Source: an uncultured Clostridia bacterium (GTDB lineage: Bacteria; Bacillota; Clostridia; HGM11514). From it: a stretch of DNA of 49,554 nt. Positions 38,723 through 48,195 of the stretch are shown piece by piece. The notes under the pieces are model-generated. The model was given only the letters and a program-made list of their open reading frames with translations. It was not told the origin of the DNA and ran no database searches. The stretch is taken from NCBI GenBank assembly GCA_934464705.1, contig CAKSKB010000021.1, positions 1-49,554 on the forward strand, given 5' to 3'. How positions within the stretch are numbered: the first letter of the stretch is position 1; each line of letters begins with the position of its first letter. Position numbers and translations under genes: made by a program.

Positions 38723-39886
38723 TTACTTAATAATTCTTACCTTTATAACTCCGTCGATTGCGGAAATAACATCTTCCGTATCATCGGGAGCCGTGCCGGC
38801 AACATCGATTATGGAGTATGCAATATCGCCGCGGCTCTTGTTTGAGAAGTGCTCGATATTGATGTTCTTATCACCGAGAATTGCGGAAATATGGTTAATC
38901 ATATTGGGAATATTCTTATGAAGAACGCAGATTCTGACATCGGTTGTGCGGGGCTCGGAAACGCACGGGAAGTTAACGGAATTGATAACATTTCCGTTTT
39001 CGATATACGCCTTGAGTTCCTTTGCCGCCATAACGGCGCAGTTGTCCTCCGACTCGGGAGTCGATGCGCCGAGGTGAGGAATTGCGATAATATTTTCAAC
39101 ACCGATAACCGAAGCGTCCGGAAAATCCGTAACATAGCAGGAAACCTTGCCAGCCTCCAGTGCCGCCTTTATATCGTCACTGTTTACAAGACCGCCTCTT
39201 GCGAAGTTAAGTATTCTCACGCCGTCCTTCATCTTTGCGATGGAATCTTTTGAAATGGTGTTCTTGGTGGAATCATTAAGCGGAACATGAACCGTAATAT
39301 AATCGGAAACCGCATAGATTTCATCAAGCGTTTTGGCGTGCTTAACCGCTCTAGAAAGCCCCCATGCGCCGTCAACGGAGATGTAGGGGTCAAAACCGAT
39401 AACCTCCATTCCGAGTTTAACCGCAGCGTTTGCAACAAGAACGCCTATAGCGCCGAGACCTATGATTCCGAGCGTTTTTCCCTCGATTTCAGGACCTACA
39501 AACCGGCTCTTGCCTTTTTCCACAAGCTTTGCCGCATCGTCCTTGCCGGCAAGCGTTTTTGCCCAGTCAATGCCCTGCGCAATCTTTCTCGAGGAAAGCA
39601 GAAGCCCTGCCAGAACAAGTTCCTTAACCGCATTTGCGTTGGCACCCGGGGTATTGAAAACGGCAATTCCGGCTTCCGTGCACTTATCAAGCGGAATATT
39701 GTTAACGCCCGCTCCCGCTCTTGCAATTGCGATTACGCTTTCGGGAATCTCCATTTCATGCATAGCTGCGCTTCTTACCATAATAGCGTCAGGATTTGCA
39801 ACGCTGTCAGAGCAAGCGTAATTTTCGGCATCAAGCACACTCAGTCCGATTTTTGCTATCTTATTTAATAAAAGAATATTTTTCAT
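38723..39886 (-). CDS. serA: D-3-phosphoglycerate dehydrogenase
   Basis: Oxidises 3-phosphoglycerate in the first step of serine synthesis. The 387-residue protein has the D-2-hydroxyacid dehydrogenase fold: an N-terminal substrate part (VRSAAMHEMEIP, ARAGAGVNNIPLDKCTEAGI), the NAD motif GIIGLGAIGVLVANAA (about 139-154), catalytic Arg in LNFARGGLVNSDD and His in IPHLGASTPESEDN, and a C-terminal ACT domain (about 318-387: VRICVLHKNIPNMINHISAI) that usually mediates serine feedback. Starts 11 nt after serC. Confidence 0.95.
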   Translation of the reverse strand: MKNILLLNKIAKIGLSVLDAENYACSDSVANPDAIMVRSAAMHEMEIPESVIAIARAGAGVNNIPLDKCTEAGIAVFNTPGANANAVKELVLAGLLLSSRKIAQGIDWAKTLAGKDDAAKLVEKGKSRFVGPEIEGKTLGIIGLGAIGVLVANAAVKLGMEVIGFDPYISVDGAWGLSRAVKHAKTLDEIYAVSDYITVHVPLNDSTKNTISKDSIAKMKDGVRILNFARGGLVNSDDIKAALEAGKVSCYVTDFPDASVIGVENIIAIPHLGASTPESEDNCAVMAAKELKAYIENGNVINSVNFPCVSEPRTTDVRICVLHKNIPNMINHISAILGDKNINIEHFSNKSRGDIAYSIIDVAGTAPDDTEDVISAIDGVIKVRIIK

Positions 39887-39897
39887 CTCAAAACTCC

Positions 39898-40980
39898 TTA
39901 TTTATTTTCAAGTTCAAACTTCTTCATGAATTCGATAAGGCTCTTTACGCCCTCAATCGGCATAGCGTTGTAAATCGACGCTCTCATGCCGCCTACCGTC
40001 CTGTGACCCTTAAGGTTTACAAAACCGGCAGCCTTGGATTCCTTAACGAATTTCGCGTCGAGTTCTTCGTTTCCGGTGATAAACGGAATATTCATAAGCG
40101 ACCTGTCCTCAGGCACAACCGTTCCCTTAAACATTGCGGAATTGTCAAGATAATCGTAGAAAAGTTTTGCCTTTTCGCGGTTAATCTTTTCGATTTCGGA
40201 AATTCCGCCGAGAGATTTGAGCCATTCCAGAACAAGCATGCACATATAAATCGTGTATGTCGGAGGAGTATTGTACATCGAGCCGTTGTCGGCATGGATT
40301 TTATAATCGAACATTGTCGGGCAGCTCTCGGGAGCGTGACCGATAAGGTCGTTTCTTATTATAACGACCGTGAGCCCTGCGGGCGCCATGTTCTTCTGCG
40401 CACCGGCATATATAAGCCCAAACTTTGTAACATCGAAATCCTCTGAAAGTATGCAGGACGACATATCCGCAACAAGCGGAATATCACCGGTATCCGGGAT
40501 TGTGTGATATTTTGTACCGTAAATCGTGTTGTTCATCGTGATATGAACATAGTCCGCGTCCGCCGAGAACATCGACTTGTCAACCTTGGGTATGTAAGAA
40601 AAAGTTTTGTCTGCGCTCGAAGCAATGATGTTTACTTCACCGAATTTCTTTGCCTCGCTTGCAGCCTTTTTCGCCCACTGACCGGTAATAACCGTGTCCA
40701 TCTTCTTGCTTTTTGTCATAAGATTGAGCGGAACCATCGCAAACTGCGAGGACGCACCGCCCTGCAAAAAGAGAACCGTATAGTTATCCGGAATATGCAT
40801 AAGCTCACGCAGAAGCGCTTCCGTATTCTCTATAATAGCCTTGTATTCCGCCGAACGGTGGCTCATCTCCATAACAGACTGACCGCTGCCTTCATAATCG
40901 AGCATCTGCTCTGCGGCTTTTCTGAGCGCCGCCTCGGGGAGCATGGACGGACCTGCGGAAAAATTATAAACTCTTGACAT
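39898..40980 (-). CDS. serC: phosphoserine aminotransferase
   Basis: A 360-residue class V PLP aminotransferase for the second step of serine synthesis. Motifs: VYNFSAGPSMLPEAALRKAA (about 3-22), the phosphate/cofactor region LFLQGGASSQFAMVP, DTVITGQWAKKAASEAKKFG, and the PLP lysine in FGLIYAGAQKNMAPAG. ATG 40980 follows GGAGG at about 8 nt; the frame further up to 41037 lies in the leader. The gene order serC-serA with one promoter makes a two-step pathway operon; no serB is nearby. Confidence 0.95.
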   Translation of the reverse strand: MSRVYNFSAGPSMLPEAALRKAAEQMLDYEGSGQSVMEMSHRSAEYKAIIENTEALLRELMHIPDNYTVLFLQGGASSQFAMVPLNLMTKSKKMDTVITGQWAKKAASEAKKFGEVNIIASSADKTFSYIPKVDKSMFSADADYVHITMNNTIYGTKYHTIPDTGDIPLVADMSSCILSEDFDVTKFGLIYAGAQKNMAPAGLTVVIIRNDLIGHAPESCPTMFDYKIHADNGSMYNTPPTYTIYMCMLVLEWLKSLGGISEIEKINREKAKLFYDYLDNSAMFKGTVVPEDRSLMNIPFITGNEELDAKFVKESKAAGFVNLKGHRTVGGMRASIYNAMPIEGVKSLIEFMKKFELENK

Positions 40981-41028
40981 TTTGATATTCCTCCAATTCG
41001 GATTTGTTATTTTGAATGCAATATACTT

Positions 41029-41057
41029 ATTATACACCTTTTGTTCCTGTCGGTCAA
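41029..41057 (-). promoter_or_regulatory. promoter of serC-serA
   Basis: Minus-strand TTGACC (41057-41052), 17 bp, TATAAT (41034-41029). Confidence 0.75.
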
Positions 41058-41233
41058 GTGCAAAAACGAAAAAATCAACCGTTCGGTGATTAATCTCTAT
41101 AATTCACAAAAAAATCAACCGACAGTTAAGTTTTTTAATCAAAATTATTTTCGGAATTTGTCTTTTTTGCAGTCTGTAATATATTGTAATATATTTTTCA
41201 CATTTTTTTGACAAATTTTTTATAAAATAACTC

Positions 41234-41262
41234 TTGCAAAATTGCGGAATTTGTTGTATAAT
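41234..41262 (+). promoter_or_regulatory. promoter of cmk-plsC-ispH
   Basis: TTGCAA (41234-41239), 17 bp, TATAAT (41257-41262). Two AAAATCAACCG words (about 41070-41082, 41106-41120) lie upstream in the gap shared with serC; their meaning is unknown. Confidence 0.7.
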
Positions 41263-41306
41263 AGTGAGGTCATGCGAAAATATTATTTAAGAAAGGACCT
41301 TTTTGT

Positions 41307-41978
41307 ATGTCAAAAACGGCGATTGACGGCCCTTCCGGAGCCGGGAAAAGCTCAATAGCAAGGGCGGCCGCAAAAAAGCTCGGCATGGTTTATATAGATA
41401 CGGGCGCAATGTACAGGGCGGCAGGGCTTTTCGCACTTGAAAACGGTGTTTCGATTTCGGACAATCCCGAAGGCGTAAAGGCACTTTTGCCGAAACTTGA
41501 CATAAAATTGGGTTACGAAAACGGAGAACAGAAGATTTTTCTTTCCGGCACCGATGTTTCGGATAAAATAAGAACTCCCGAAATATCCCGTGCTGCATCG
41601 GAAATATCCGCAATTCCGGAGGTTCGCAAAAAGCTTGTCGATTTGCAGCGCAGGCTTGCGGCGGACATTGATGTCATAATGGACGGCCGCGATATAGGGA
41701 CGGTTGTTTTCCCCGATGCGGAGGTTAAGATTTTCCTCACGGCAAGCCCCGAGGCAAGAGCGGAGCGCAGGTTCAAAGAACTTTGTGAAAAGGGCGAAAG
41801 CGTGACCCTGGACGAGGTTCTTTGCGATATGAAAAAGCGTGACGAAAACGATATGACCCGCGCAGCATCGCCCCTGAAGGCGGCTGAAGACGCAGTTTTA
41901 CTCGACACTTCAAAGCTTGATTTTGAAGCTTCGGTTGAGGCGGTCTTAAATATTATTAATGAAAAGTTGAGCCGATAG
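41307..41978 (+). CDS. cmk: cytidylate kinase
   Basis: Phosphorylates CMP/dCMP. The 223-residue protein begins with the P-loop TAIDGPSGAGKSSIARAAAK (about 4-23), then YIDTGAMYRAAGLFAL (about 31-46), the CMP-binding RLAADIDVIMDGRDIGTVVF (about 115-134) and the lid region KRDENDMTRAASPLKAAEDA. First gene of a run with plsC and ispH-S1, a well-known order in Clostridia. Starts at ATG 41307 after AGAAAGGA. Confidence 0.95.
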   Translation: MSKTAIDGPSGAGKSSIARAAAKKLGMVYIDTGAMYRAAGLFALENGVSISDNPEGVKALLPKLDIKLGYENGEQKIFLSGTDVSDKIRTPEISRAASEISAIPEVRKKLVDLQRRLAADIDVIMDGRDIGTVVFPDAEVKIFLTASPEARAERRFKELCEKGESVTLDEVLCDMKKRDENDMTRAASPLKAAEDAVLLDTSKLDFEASVEAVLNIINEKLSR

Positions 41979-41981
41979 ATT

Positions 41982-42557
41982 ATGTTTTATAATATTGCAA
42001 CGGCGCTCGTGAGGGCGTATTTAAGAGTGATTTTCAAGGTCACTGTGGAAGGTGAAGTTCCGGAAAGCGGAGCATATATTCTCTGCTCGAACCACACAAG
42101 CTACTATGACCCCGTTGTTGTCGCCGCTTTTTGCGGACGCAGGCTTTCTTTCATGGCGAAAAAAGAGCTTTTCAAGAATAAGCTGTTCGGCTTTCTCATT
42201 AAAAAGTGCGGCGCTTTCCCGGTTGACCGTTCAAGGGCGGATATCGGGGCGGTTAAAAAATCGCTTTCTATACTGAAAAACGGAGGCGCTATGCTGATGT
42301 TTCCCGAAGGCACAAGGGTCAAAGAGGGTGACTCATCGGCGGCAAAGGCCGGAATGGTAATGTTCTCTCATAAAACCGGCGCACCTATTATACCGGTTGG
42401 TGTTAAGTCGGATTTCAGGCTTTTTTCAAAGCTTCATATAACATACGGAAAGCCGATTACACTCTCGGAATACGAGGGCAAAAAGCTTTCATCCGAAGAA
42501 ATGGCCGACATCGCAGCGGATATTCTTTCGGAAATAAAGGCAATTGCAAAGGATTGA
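41982..42557 (+). CDS. plsC: 1-acyl-sn-glycerol-3-phosphate acyltransferase
   Basis: A 191-residue membrane-associated acyltransferase that makes phosphatidic acid. It has the catalytic H(x4)D box in CSNHTSYYDPVVVAAF (about 34-49), FPVDRSRADIGAVKKSL, and the substrate motif MLMFPEGTRVKEGD (about 103-116). The hydrophobic N-terminus probably anchors it. It starts 3 nt after the cmk stop codon and its end lies 4 nt before ispH-S1, so the three are cotranscribed. Confidence 0.94.
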   Translation: MFYNIATALVRAYLRVIFKVTVEGEVPESGAYILCSNHTSYYDPVVVAAFCGRRLSFMAKKELFKNKLFGFLIKKCGAFPVDRSRADIGAVKKSLSILKNGGAMLMFPEGTRVKEGDSSAAKAGMVMFSHKTGAPIIPVGVKSDFRLFSKLHITYGKPITLSEYEGKKLSSEEMADIAADILSEIKAIAKD

Positions 42558-42561
42558 TAAC

Positions 42562-44508
42562 ATGAAAATCGAGGTTGCAAAAACCGCCGGATTCTGTTTC
42601 GGCGTCAACCGTGCGGTAAATATGGTTTACGATTCTTTGGGAAAATATAAAAACCCGGTTACGCTCGGTCCTGTCATTCATAACAGGCAAGTCGTGGACG
42701 ATCTGGAGAAAAGAGGGGTCAGGGTTATCGGGAATGTTTCGGAGGCGGATAAGTCCTCCACGGTAATAATCCGCGCACACGGCGTCCCAAAGGCTGACTG
42801 CGATTATCTCGAAGCCAACGGGATTTCATATATAGATACCACCTGCCCGTTTGTCAAAAAAATTCACAACATTGTCAAAAAACAGCATGAGGCGGGCGAT
42901 AAAATTATTATTGCGGGCGACAGTTCGCACCCCGAGGTTATAGGAATCAACGGATGGTGCGAAAATTCTGCGGTGATTATATCATCTGCGGAGGAGCTTA
43001 CGGAGAAACTTCTCACTTCGCCGTCGGCATCGCTTGTTTCCCAGACAACGCTTGACCGCTCCGTCTGGAAACAAATAATATCAAAGATTACGGGCAATAA
43101 TATCAAAGTATTCGATACAATCTGCAGCGCAACAAAAGAGCGTCAGGAAGAAGCCGCAGAAATTGCAAAACGCTCGGACGCAATGATTGTTATCGGAGGG
43201 CAAAACAGCTCCAACACCAAAAAATTAGTATATATATGCAGCCGTTTCTGTCCTGCATATCATATAGAAAGCGCAGACCAGCTGCCCGGAAATATCGAGG
43301 GTGAAAATATCGGTATTACCGCAGGGGCATCAACCCCGGCGGATATAATTAAGGAGGTTATTCAGACAATGACAGAAGAAAACACAAATGTTCAGGGCGA
43401 ACTCAACTTTGCAGATGAGTTGGAAAAATCTTTCAAAACTTTAAATACAGGAGATATCGTAACGGGTACAGTTATAGGCGTTACCCCTACAGAGGTTTAT
43501 GTTGACCTCGGTGCTAAAGCCGACGGTTTCATACCGGCAGATGAGCTCGGCGCGGCTCCCGGAACCGCTCCTGCGGATGTCGTTAAAGCAGGCGACGAAA
43601 TCGAAGTTTTCGTTGTAAGAGTTAACGATGTTGAAGGTACAATCCAGCTTTCCAGAAAGAAAATTGCCAACATGAAGGATTGGGAAATCATGAAAACGGC
43701 AATGGAAGAAGAAACCGTTCTTGAAGGAAAGGTTCTCGAAGTTGTAAACGGCGGTATGATTATGCTTGTTAACTCCCTCAGAGTTTTCATTCCCGCATCG
43801 CTCGCAAACGACAGATTCATGAGAGATCTCACACCCTTAATCGGAAAAGAACTTCCTCTCAGAATCATCGATGTTAACCCCAGAAGGCATAAGGTTGTCG
43901 GCTCGGTTAAGTCGGTTCTTGCCGAAAGACGCGCCGCTCAGCTTAAGGAAATCTGGGAAAATATCGAAATCGGCAAAAAATATAAGGGCGTTGTTAAGTC
44001 ACTCACACAGTTCGGTGCATTTGTTGACATCGGCGGAGTTGACGGTCTTATCCACATCAGCGAACTTTCATGGAAGAAGATTAAGCATCCTTCCGAGGTT
44101 GTAAATGTAGGTGATATAATCGACACATTCGTTATTGACTTTGACAAAGAAACCGGAAAGATTTCTCTCGGATACAAGAACCCCGAGGACGATCCGTGGA
44201 AAAAGGTTGAAGCAATGAATGTAGGCGACATCGTTAAGTGCAAGGTTGTAAGGCTTGTTCCGTTCGGCGCATTTGTTGAAGTAGTACCGGAAGTTGACGG
44301 TCTGGTACATATCTCCCAGATTGCCGACAGACACATCGCAAAGCCCGGAGATGTTCTTGAAATCGGTCAGGAAGTTGACGCCAAGATTCTCGAAATCGAC
44401 CTTGAAGGACCCAAGAAGAAAATCAGCCTCAGCATAAAGCAGGCTGCAGAGCCCGCTGCGGAAACAGCAACAGAAGAAGCTGCCGAAGCACCCGCAACGG
44501 AAGAATAA
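42562..44508 (+). CDS. ispH: IspH fused to ribosomal protein S1
   Basis: A 648-residue bifunctional protein. Residues 1-280 are 4-hydroxy-3-methylbut-2-enyl diphosphate reductase, the last step of the MEP isoprenoid pathway, with the three [4Fe-4S] cysteines in AGFCFGVNRAV (about 8-18), DTTCPFVKKIH and FDTICSATKERQ. The rest has four S1 RNA-binding repeats (GDIVTGTVIGVTPTEVYVDL; EGKVLEVVNGGMIMLVN; GKKYKGVVKSLTQFGAFVDI; GDIVKCKVVRLVPFGAFVEV) and an Ala/Glu-rich tail. This fusion is known across Clostridia. ATG 42562 follows AAAGGA; the TTG at 42544 overlaps plsC and is not needed. Confidence 0.95.
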   Translation: MKIEVAKTAGFCFGVNRAVNMVYDSLGKYKNPVTLGPVIHNRQVVDDLEKRGVRVIGNVSEADKSSTVIIRAHGVPKADCDYLEANGISYIDTTCPFVKKIHNIVKKQHEAGDKIIIAGDSSHPEVIGINGWCENSAVIISSAEELTEKLLTSPSASLVSQTTLDRSVWKQIISKITGNNIKVFDTICSATKERQEEAAEIAKRSDAMIVIGGQNSSNTKKLVYICSRFCPAYHIESADQLPGNIEGENIGITAGASTPADIIKEVIQTMTEENTNVQGELNFADELEKSFKTLNTGDIVTGTVIGVTPTEVYVDLGAKADGFIPADELGAAPGTAPADVVKAGDEIEVFVVRVNDVEGTIQLSRKKIANMKDWEIMKTAMEEETVLEGKVLEVVNGGMIMLVNSLRVFIPASLANDRFMRDLTPLIGKELPLRIIDVNPRRHKVVGSVKSVLAERRAAQLKEIWENIEIGKKYKGVVKSLTQFGAFVDIGGVDGLIHISELSWKKIKHPSEVVNVGDIIDTFVIDFDKETGKISLGYKNPEDDPWKKVEAMNVGDIVKCKVVRLVPFGAFVEVVPEVDGLVHISQIADRHIAKPGDVLEIGQEVDAKILEIDLEGPKKKISLSIKQAAEPAAETATEEAAEAPATEE

Positions 44509-44521
44509 TTTTACCGATTTT

Positions 44522-44562
44522 TTGCACCCGGACAGCCGTGGTTATCCCACACCCGGGTGCAA
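44522..44562 (+). terminator. terminator after ispH-S1
   Basis: TTGCACCCGG (44522-44531) pairs with CCGGGTGCAA (44553-44562), with inner GTGG/CCAC; followed by TTTTC. Confidence 0.65.
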
Positions 44563-44585
44563 TTTTCTTAAAGGAGGTTTTATCC

Positions 44586-45851
44586 GTGAAAAAATCAGGA
44601 CTTAAATTTTTTGCGCTTGTATTTTCCGCAGTCTTGGCGCTCATGTGTCTTTCGGGGTGCGGTTCAAGTAGCAATACGGCGTCAAACACCAAATATACCG
44701 AACCGCTTTACTACGCAGAAAATGATACTTACGGATATTATATTTACGAAGACCATGCAGAGCTTAAAAAGTTTTTCGGAACATCCACATTGGAAGTAAC
44801 AATCCCATCCGAAGTTCCCGATTCAAAATCGGGAAAAGACTTACCGCTTACCGTAATCGGCAAGGGCTCGTTCAATGCCGACAGTGGTGTGCAGACGCTT
44901 AACATACCCGATTCCGTTACGGAAATACGCTCCGGCGCTTTTCATGACTGCCTTGGGCTTGAAACCGTCAACTTCGGAAAAAATGTCAGAAAAATAGGCG
45001 CAAACGCCTTTGCCGGGTGCATGGGGCTTATAAATATCAACTTATCGGACTCGGTTGAATCTATCGGTGCCTATGCCTTTTCCGGATGCTCCACCTTAGA
45101 AAAACTGGAGCTTAAAAATGTTAAGGAAATAGGCGATAATGCTTTTGAAAAATGCATAAGCATGAATACTGTTTCGGGCGGGGAAAATCTCACTCTTATC
45201 GGAAAAGACGCTTTTTCGGGCACTCCGTGGTTTGAAGCGCAGACCGACGAATTTGTCACAATCGGCAAATCCCTTGTAAAATACAACGGCAATGCGGCTG
45301 AAATTGAGCTCGACGGCAAAATCGAAGGTATATCAAATGTGTTTGCAGGAAAAGATAATATAACAAAAATCAATATGCCGTCCGTTAAATTCATCTGCAA
45401 TAATGCCTTTACGGGCTGCACGGCGCTTTCGGAGGTTAAGCTTTCGGACGATGCAGAATTTGTCGGCTGCGGAGCGTTTGAAGGTACGGCTTATATGACC
45501 AATCTCACCGCAGACAAAGACGGATTTGTTATCGTAGGGAAAGTTCTCGTAAAATATATCGGAGATTCAACATCTGTAAGGATACCCAAAGGCATAAAAA
45601 TGATTTCGGACGCATTTAAAAACAATGAGACGCTGATTGACATTTCCACCGGCGATTCCGTAAAGACAATAGGTCTTGACGCATTTTATAAGTGTTCAAA
45701 CCTCAAAACGGTCATCATCGGAAAGAATGTTTCGAGCATTGACTCATCCGCATTTGATGACTGCACTATCTCGGAATTCAATGCCGGCACAAATGCCTAT
45801 GCCGCATATTGGGCAGTGGACGCAGGGCTAAGCAATGTTATTTACGGTTAG
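44586..45851 (+). CDS. BspA-like leucine-rich-repeat lipoprotein
   Basis: A 421-residue surface lipoprotein. A signal peptide (VKKSGLKFFALVFSAVLALM) ends in a lipobox LSGC, then a Ser/Asn-rich linker and LRR_5 (BspA/Treponema-type) repeats: LNIPDSVTEIRSGAFHDC, LETVNFGKNVRKIGANAFAG, CMGLININLSDSVESIGAYA, then more spaced units to the end (KTVIIGKNVSSIDSSAFDDC). GTG 44586 is 8 nt after AAGGAGG; the frame further up (44538) runs through the previous terminator. Probably a cell-surface binding or adhesion protein. Confidence 0.88.
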   Translation: MKKSGLKFFALVFSAVLALMCLSGCGSSSNTASNTKYTEPLYYAENDTYGYYIYEDHAELKKFFGTSTLEVTIPSEVPDSKSGKDLPLTVIGKGSFNADSGVQTLNIPDSVTEIRSGAFHDCLGLETVNFGKNVRKIGANAFAGCMGLININLSDSVESIGAYAFSGCSTLEKLELKNVKEIGDNAFEKCISMNTVSGGENLTLIGKDAFSGTPWFEAQTDEFVTIGKSLVKYNGNAAEIELDGKIEGISNVFAGKDNITKINMPSVKFICNNAFTGCTALSEVKLSDDAEFVGCGAFEGTAYMTNLTADKDGFVIVGKVLVKYIGDSTSVRIPKGIKMISDAFKNNETLIDISTGDSVKTIGLDAFYKCSNLKTVIIGKNVSSIDSSAFDDCTISEFNAGTNAYAAYWAVDAGLSNVIYG

Positions 45852-45875
45852 GTCGAACTCTTAATTCCTAAAGTC

Positions 45876-45915
45876 AAAAGCGAAATCCTCATTCAGAGGG
45901 TTTCGCTTTTTTCAT
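45876..45915. terminator. terminator between convergent genes
   Basis: AAAAGCGAAAtCCTC (45876-45890) pairs with GAGGgTTTCGCTTTT (45896-45910), followed by TT. Its right arm overlaps the last codons of the minus-strand gene. Confidence 0.8.
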
Positions 45916-46831
45916 TATGTCAATCCTTATAATTCCTGCAATTATCGAGCATAATGTGAAGGCTTCGCAGGCAAAGCCGGCATATGAACCCACCATTAAA
46001 TTATATATGAGCCAGGCGGTGCTTGTAAAAAATATCATAATTCTCACAAAAGCCGTACTGCTGCTGCCGTAGGCGAATGTCGAAATAACTTTCGCAATTC
46101 CTACCAGAATACTTTTTACGCCGTCCCATGTTGCAAGGCAAAAAATTATAAACACCGCACTGAAAACCGCTCTTAAAATCTTTGTGTCCTTCCCCTTTTC
46201 CACCATTTTTGTGAAAATAATATTTCTTGTGCTGCCCACTATGTTCATCGCCGCGCCGGCAGGGCCCAGACGCAGCACGCCCATAAAAAAAATAGTCCAG
46301 TATGATATTTGCCGCACACGCCACAGCGATAAAATACATAGGGCTTTTGCTGTCGCCCATACCGCGGAAAATCGAGCTTATAATATTGTACGCCGTGATA
46401 AACGGAATACCGACAAAGCATATGGTCAGGTACGCAGCAGTGCCGTCCGCAGCCTCGGCAGGCGTGGACATTGCAGCCACAATCGCACGCACCGACAGGA
46501 GCAAAACGACGGTCATCACGACTGAAACCGCCATAAACAACGTCACAGTGTTGCCGACGTTGCGCGATGCACTGTTGCGGTCACCGCTGCCGACAGCCTG
46601 CGCAATGCTGACGGTCGTACCCATCGCAAGCCCGACAATCATAACGGTCAGCATATGCATGACTTGCGAGCCGACCGACACCGCCGTGGTTGCCGCAACG
46701 CCCTCGAACTGCCCGATTATGAACAAATCCGCCATACCGTAGAGCGTCTGTAAAAAATATGACAAAAGATACGGCAGCGAAAATAGCAGTACATTTTTGA
46801 ATACACTGCCGTTTGTGAGATTTTTTTCCAT
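45889..46831 (-). pseudogene. frameshifted MATE / YgjV-like chimera
   Basis: ATG 46831 (MEKNLTNGSVFKNVLLFS; AGAAGGA upstream) begins a MATE transporter that runs for about 180 residues (SLPYLLSYFLQTLYGMADLF, AMGTTVSIAQAVGSGDRNSA, NIISSIFRGMGDSKSPMYFI, AANIILDYFF). At a run of eight A (46285-46292, plus strand) the frame is lost; with seven it continues as MGVLRLGPAGAAMN. From there the sequence is no longer MATE but resembles the YgjV membrane family (NIVGSTRNIIFTKMVEKGK, TWDGVKSILVGIAKV, WLIYNLMVGSYAGFACEAFT). So the gene shows two defects: a homopolymer shift and a fusion that lost the MATE second half. Confidence 0.75.
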
Positions 46832-46861
46832 AGTAATCCTTCTCGCCCGCATGGGCGATGT

Positions 46862-48178
46862 TTATTTTTTGAAAAATCTTATTGTCCACGACTGAAGCCG
46901 CAGTCTTTCCGATAAATATTCGTCCTTGAAATCGTCGCTCTGCAGCCATTCGCCCCTGAACGAGCAGTCACGCAGCGTCGGCATAAAGTCCAGCTCCGGC
47001 AATGCAGCAGCAGGCGAAACCGTCACGCTTTTCTCACCCGACAAAACCGCCAGCGCGGCGCGCAGCCAGTCGGCAGGACCGATATATTTGCCGCCCACCT
47101 CTATTTCCTCCGGCAAAAATCCGCTCACATCAAGCATCTGCGCGGATTTTCTCATATCCTCCGCCGACACGGTGACATTCTCCCGCACCGCATACGGCGT
47201 GTCCAAAAATCCGTAAACCTTGCCGCATATATGCTCGGGCTTGCCCGAAAGCAAATCGACGCACGCAAGAAAAATGTCGGAAATTGACAACGAGCAGGGC
47301 GTCTCGGTCGGGAACAGCTTATCCTCTATATTTCTGCGAAGCGCGGGAATATCCGCCGCACTCACGCGGCGCTGCCCCTCCGTTTTAAGCTCCGATGCAA
47401 GCTCATAATAATCGGTTATCCGAAAGCGCGGATCCTCCTTTACAAGGCGCACCAAAAGCTTCATATTTTTATAAAATCGTTCGGTCTCCTCTACAGGGCG
47501 GCGGCGACACTCCTTCCACTTTCCGAACTCGCACTTATTTTCCTTGTTATAGTTCACAAAGTCCCAGAACTCGGCAAACATCGCCTCATTCGGATGCGTG
47601 TAGAATATCACTCTGCGCTTTTTTGCCGCCTCGTCGAGCATTTTGCGCAGCTCCTTTTCGCCGCAGGTGAACAGCGGCCCCATATAATCGGTATAGCCGA
47701 CCTGATAAATATTGCAGCAGAACGCGCCGCGCCCGTCAGGCGTATCGCAGACCGTATCAGCAAAAACCGGAATACCCATATCGGCATAGGCGTACATCGC
47801 CACGTAGGATTTCTGGTTTCCCGGCGGGCAAACCGCATTGATTTCGGCAGAGACCGCCTTTTTGATAAGCCGCACGCCCTCGGTTTCCTGGCGCATCACC
47901 TCTGTATAGGCATCGTCAAAGCTTTCTATATCGGTGTATTCGTTCAGCACCGGGTGTATCGAATGTCCGTATGTATGCGACGCGATAACGTGGTGCGCAA
48001 GCGACTCGAGGACGTCCGTTCTCCCCCAATCCTCGAGCTGCTTTGCAAGCAGCCCCACAACGCAAAAGCACCCCTTCACGTCCTGATCGTGAAGAATTTG
48101 CGCCTCCTTCAATATTGCGTCCGCAGCCTCACACGAGGTAAAATCCTCCGTATCAAAAGAAAAAATAACGTCTGTCAT
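46862..48178 (-). CDS. NodB-like polysaccharide deacetylase family protein
   Basis: A 438-residue protein whose first 250 residues have the CE4/NodB plan: FSFDTEDFTSCEAADAILKE (about 6-25, with an Asp pair position), IASHTYGHSIHP (about 65-76, His motif), CPPGNQKSYVAMYAYADMGI (about 116-135) and RRVIFYTHPNEAMFAEF. The last 190 residues (from about EGQRRVSAADIPALRRN) are a separate domain that I do not recognise. No signal peptide. The start codon at 48178 is 17 nt past the LuxR stop, and the MATE/YgjV gene follows 30 nt later, so the three form one transcription unit. Substrate unknown. Confidence 0.75.
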   Translation of the reverse strand: MTDVIFSFDTEDFTSCEAADAILKEAQILHDQDVKGCFCVVGLLAKQLEDWGRTDVLESLAHHVIASHTYGHSIHPVLNEYTDIESFDDAYTEVMRQETEGVRLIKKAVSAEINAVCPPGNQKSYVAMYAYADMGIPVFADTVCDTPDGRGAFCCNIYQVGYTDYMGPLFTCGEKELRKMLDEAAKKRRVIFYTHPNEAMFAEFWDFVNYNKENKCEFGKWKECRRRPVEETERFYKNMKLLVRLVKEDPRFRITDYYELASELKTEGQRRVSAADIPALRRNIEDKLFPTETPCSLSISDIFLACVDLLSGKPEHICGKVYGFLDTPYAVRENVTVSAEDMRKSAQMLDVSGFLPEEIEVGGKYIGPADWLRAALAVLSGEKSVTVSPAAALPELDFMPTLRDCSFRGEWLQSDDFKDEYLSERLRLQSWTIRFFKK

Positions 48179-48195
48179 ATATGCTCCTCCGTAAT

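Noticed and set aside
46285..46292. Programmed frameshift making a functional MATE protein
   Set aside because: Even with the frame restored, the second half is not MATE-like, so slippage would not yield a normal transporter.
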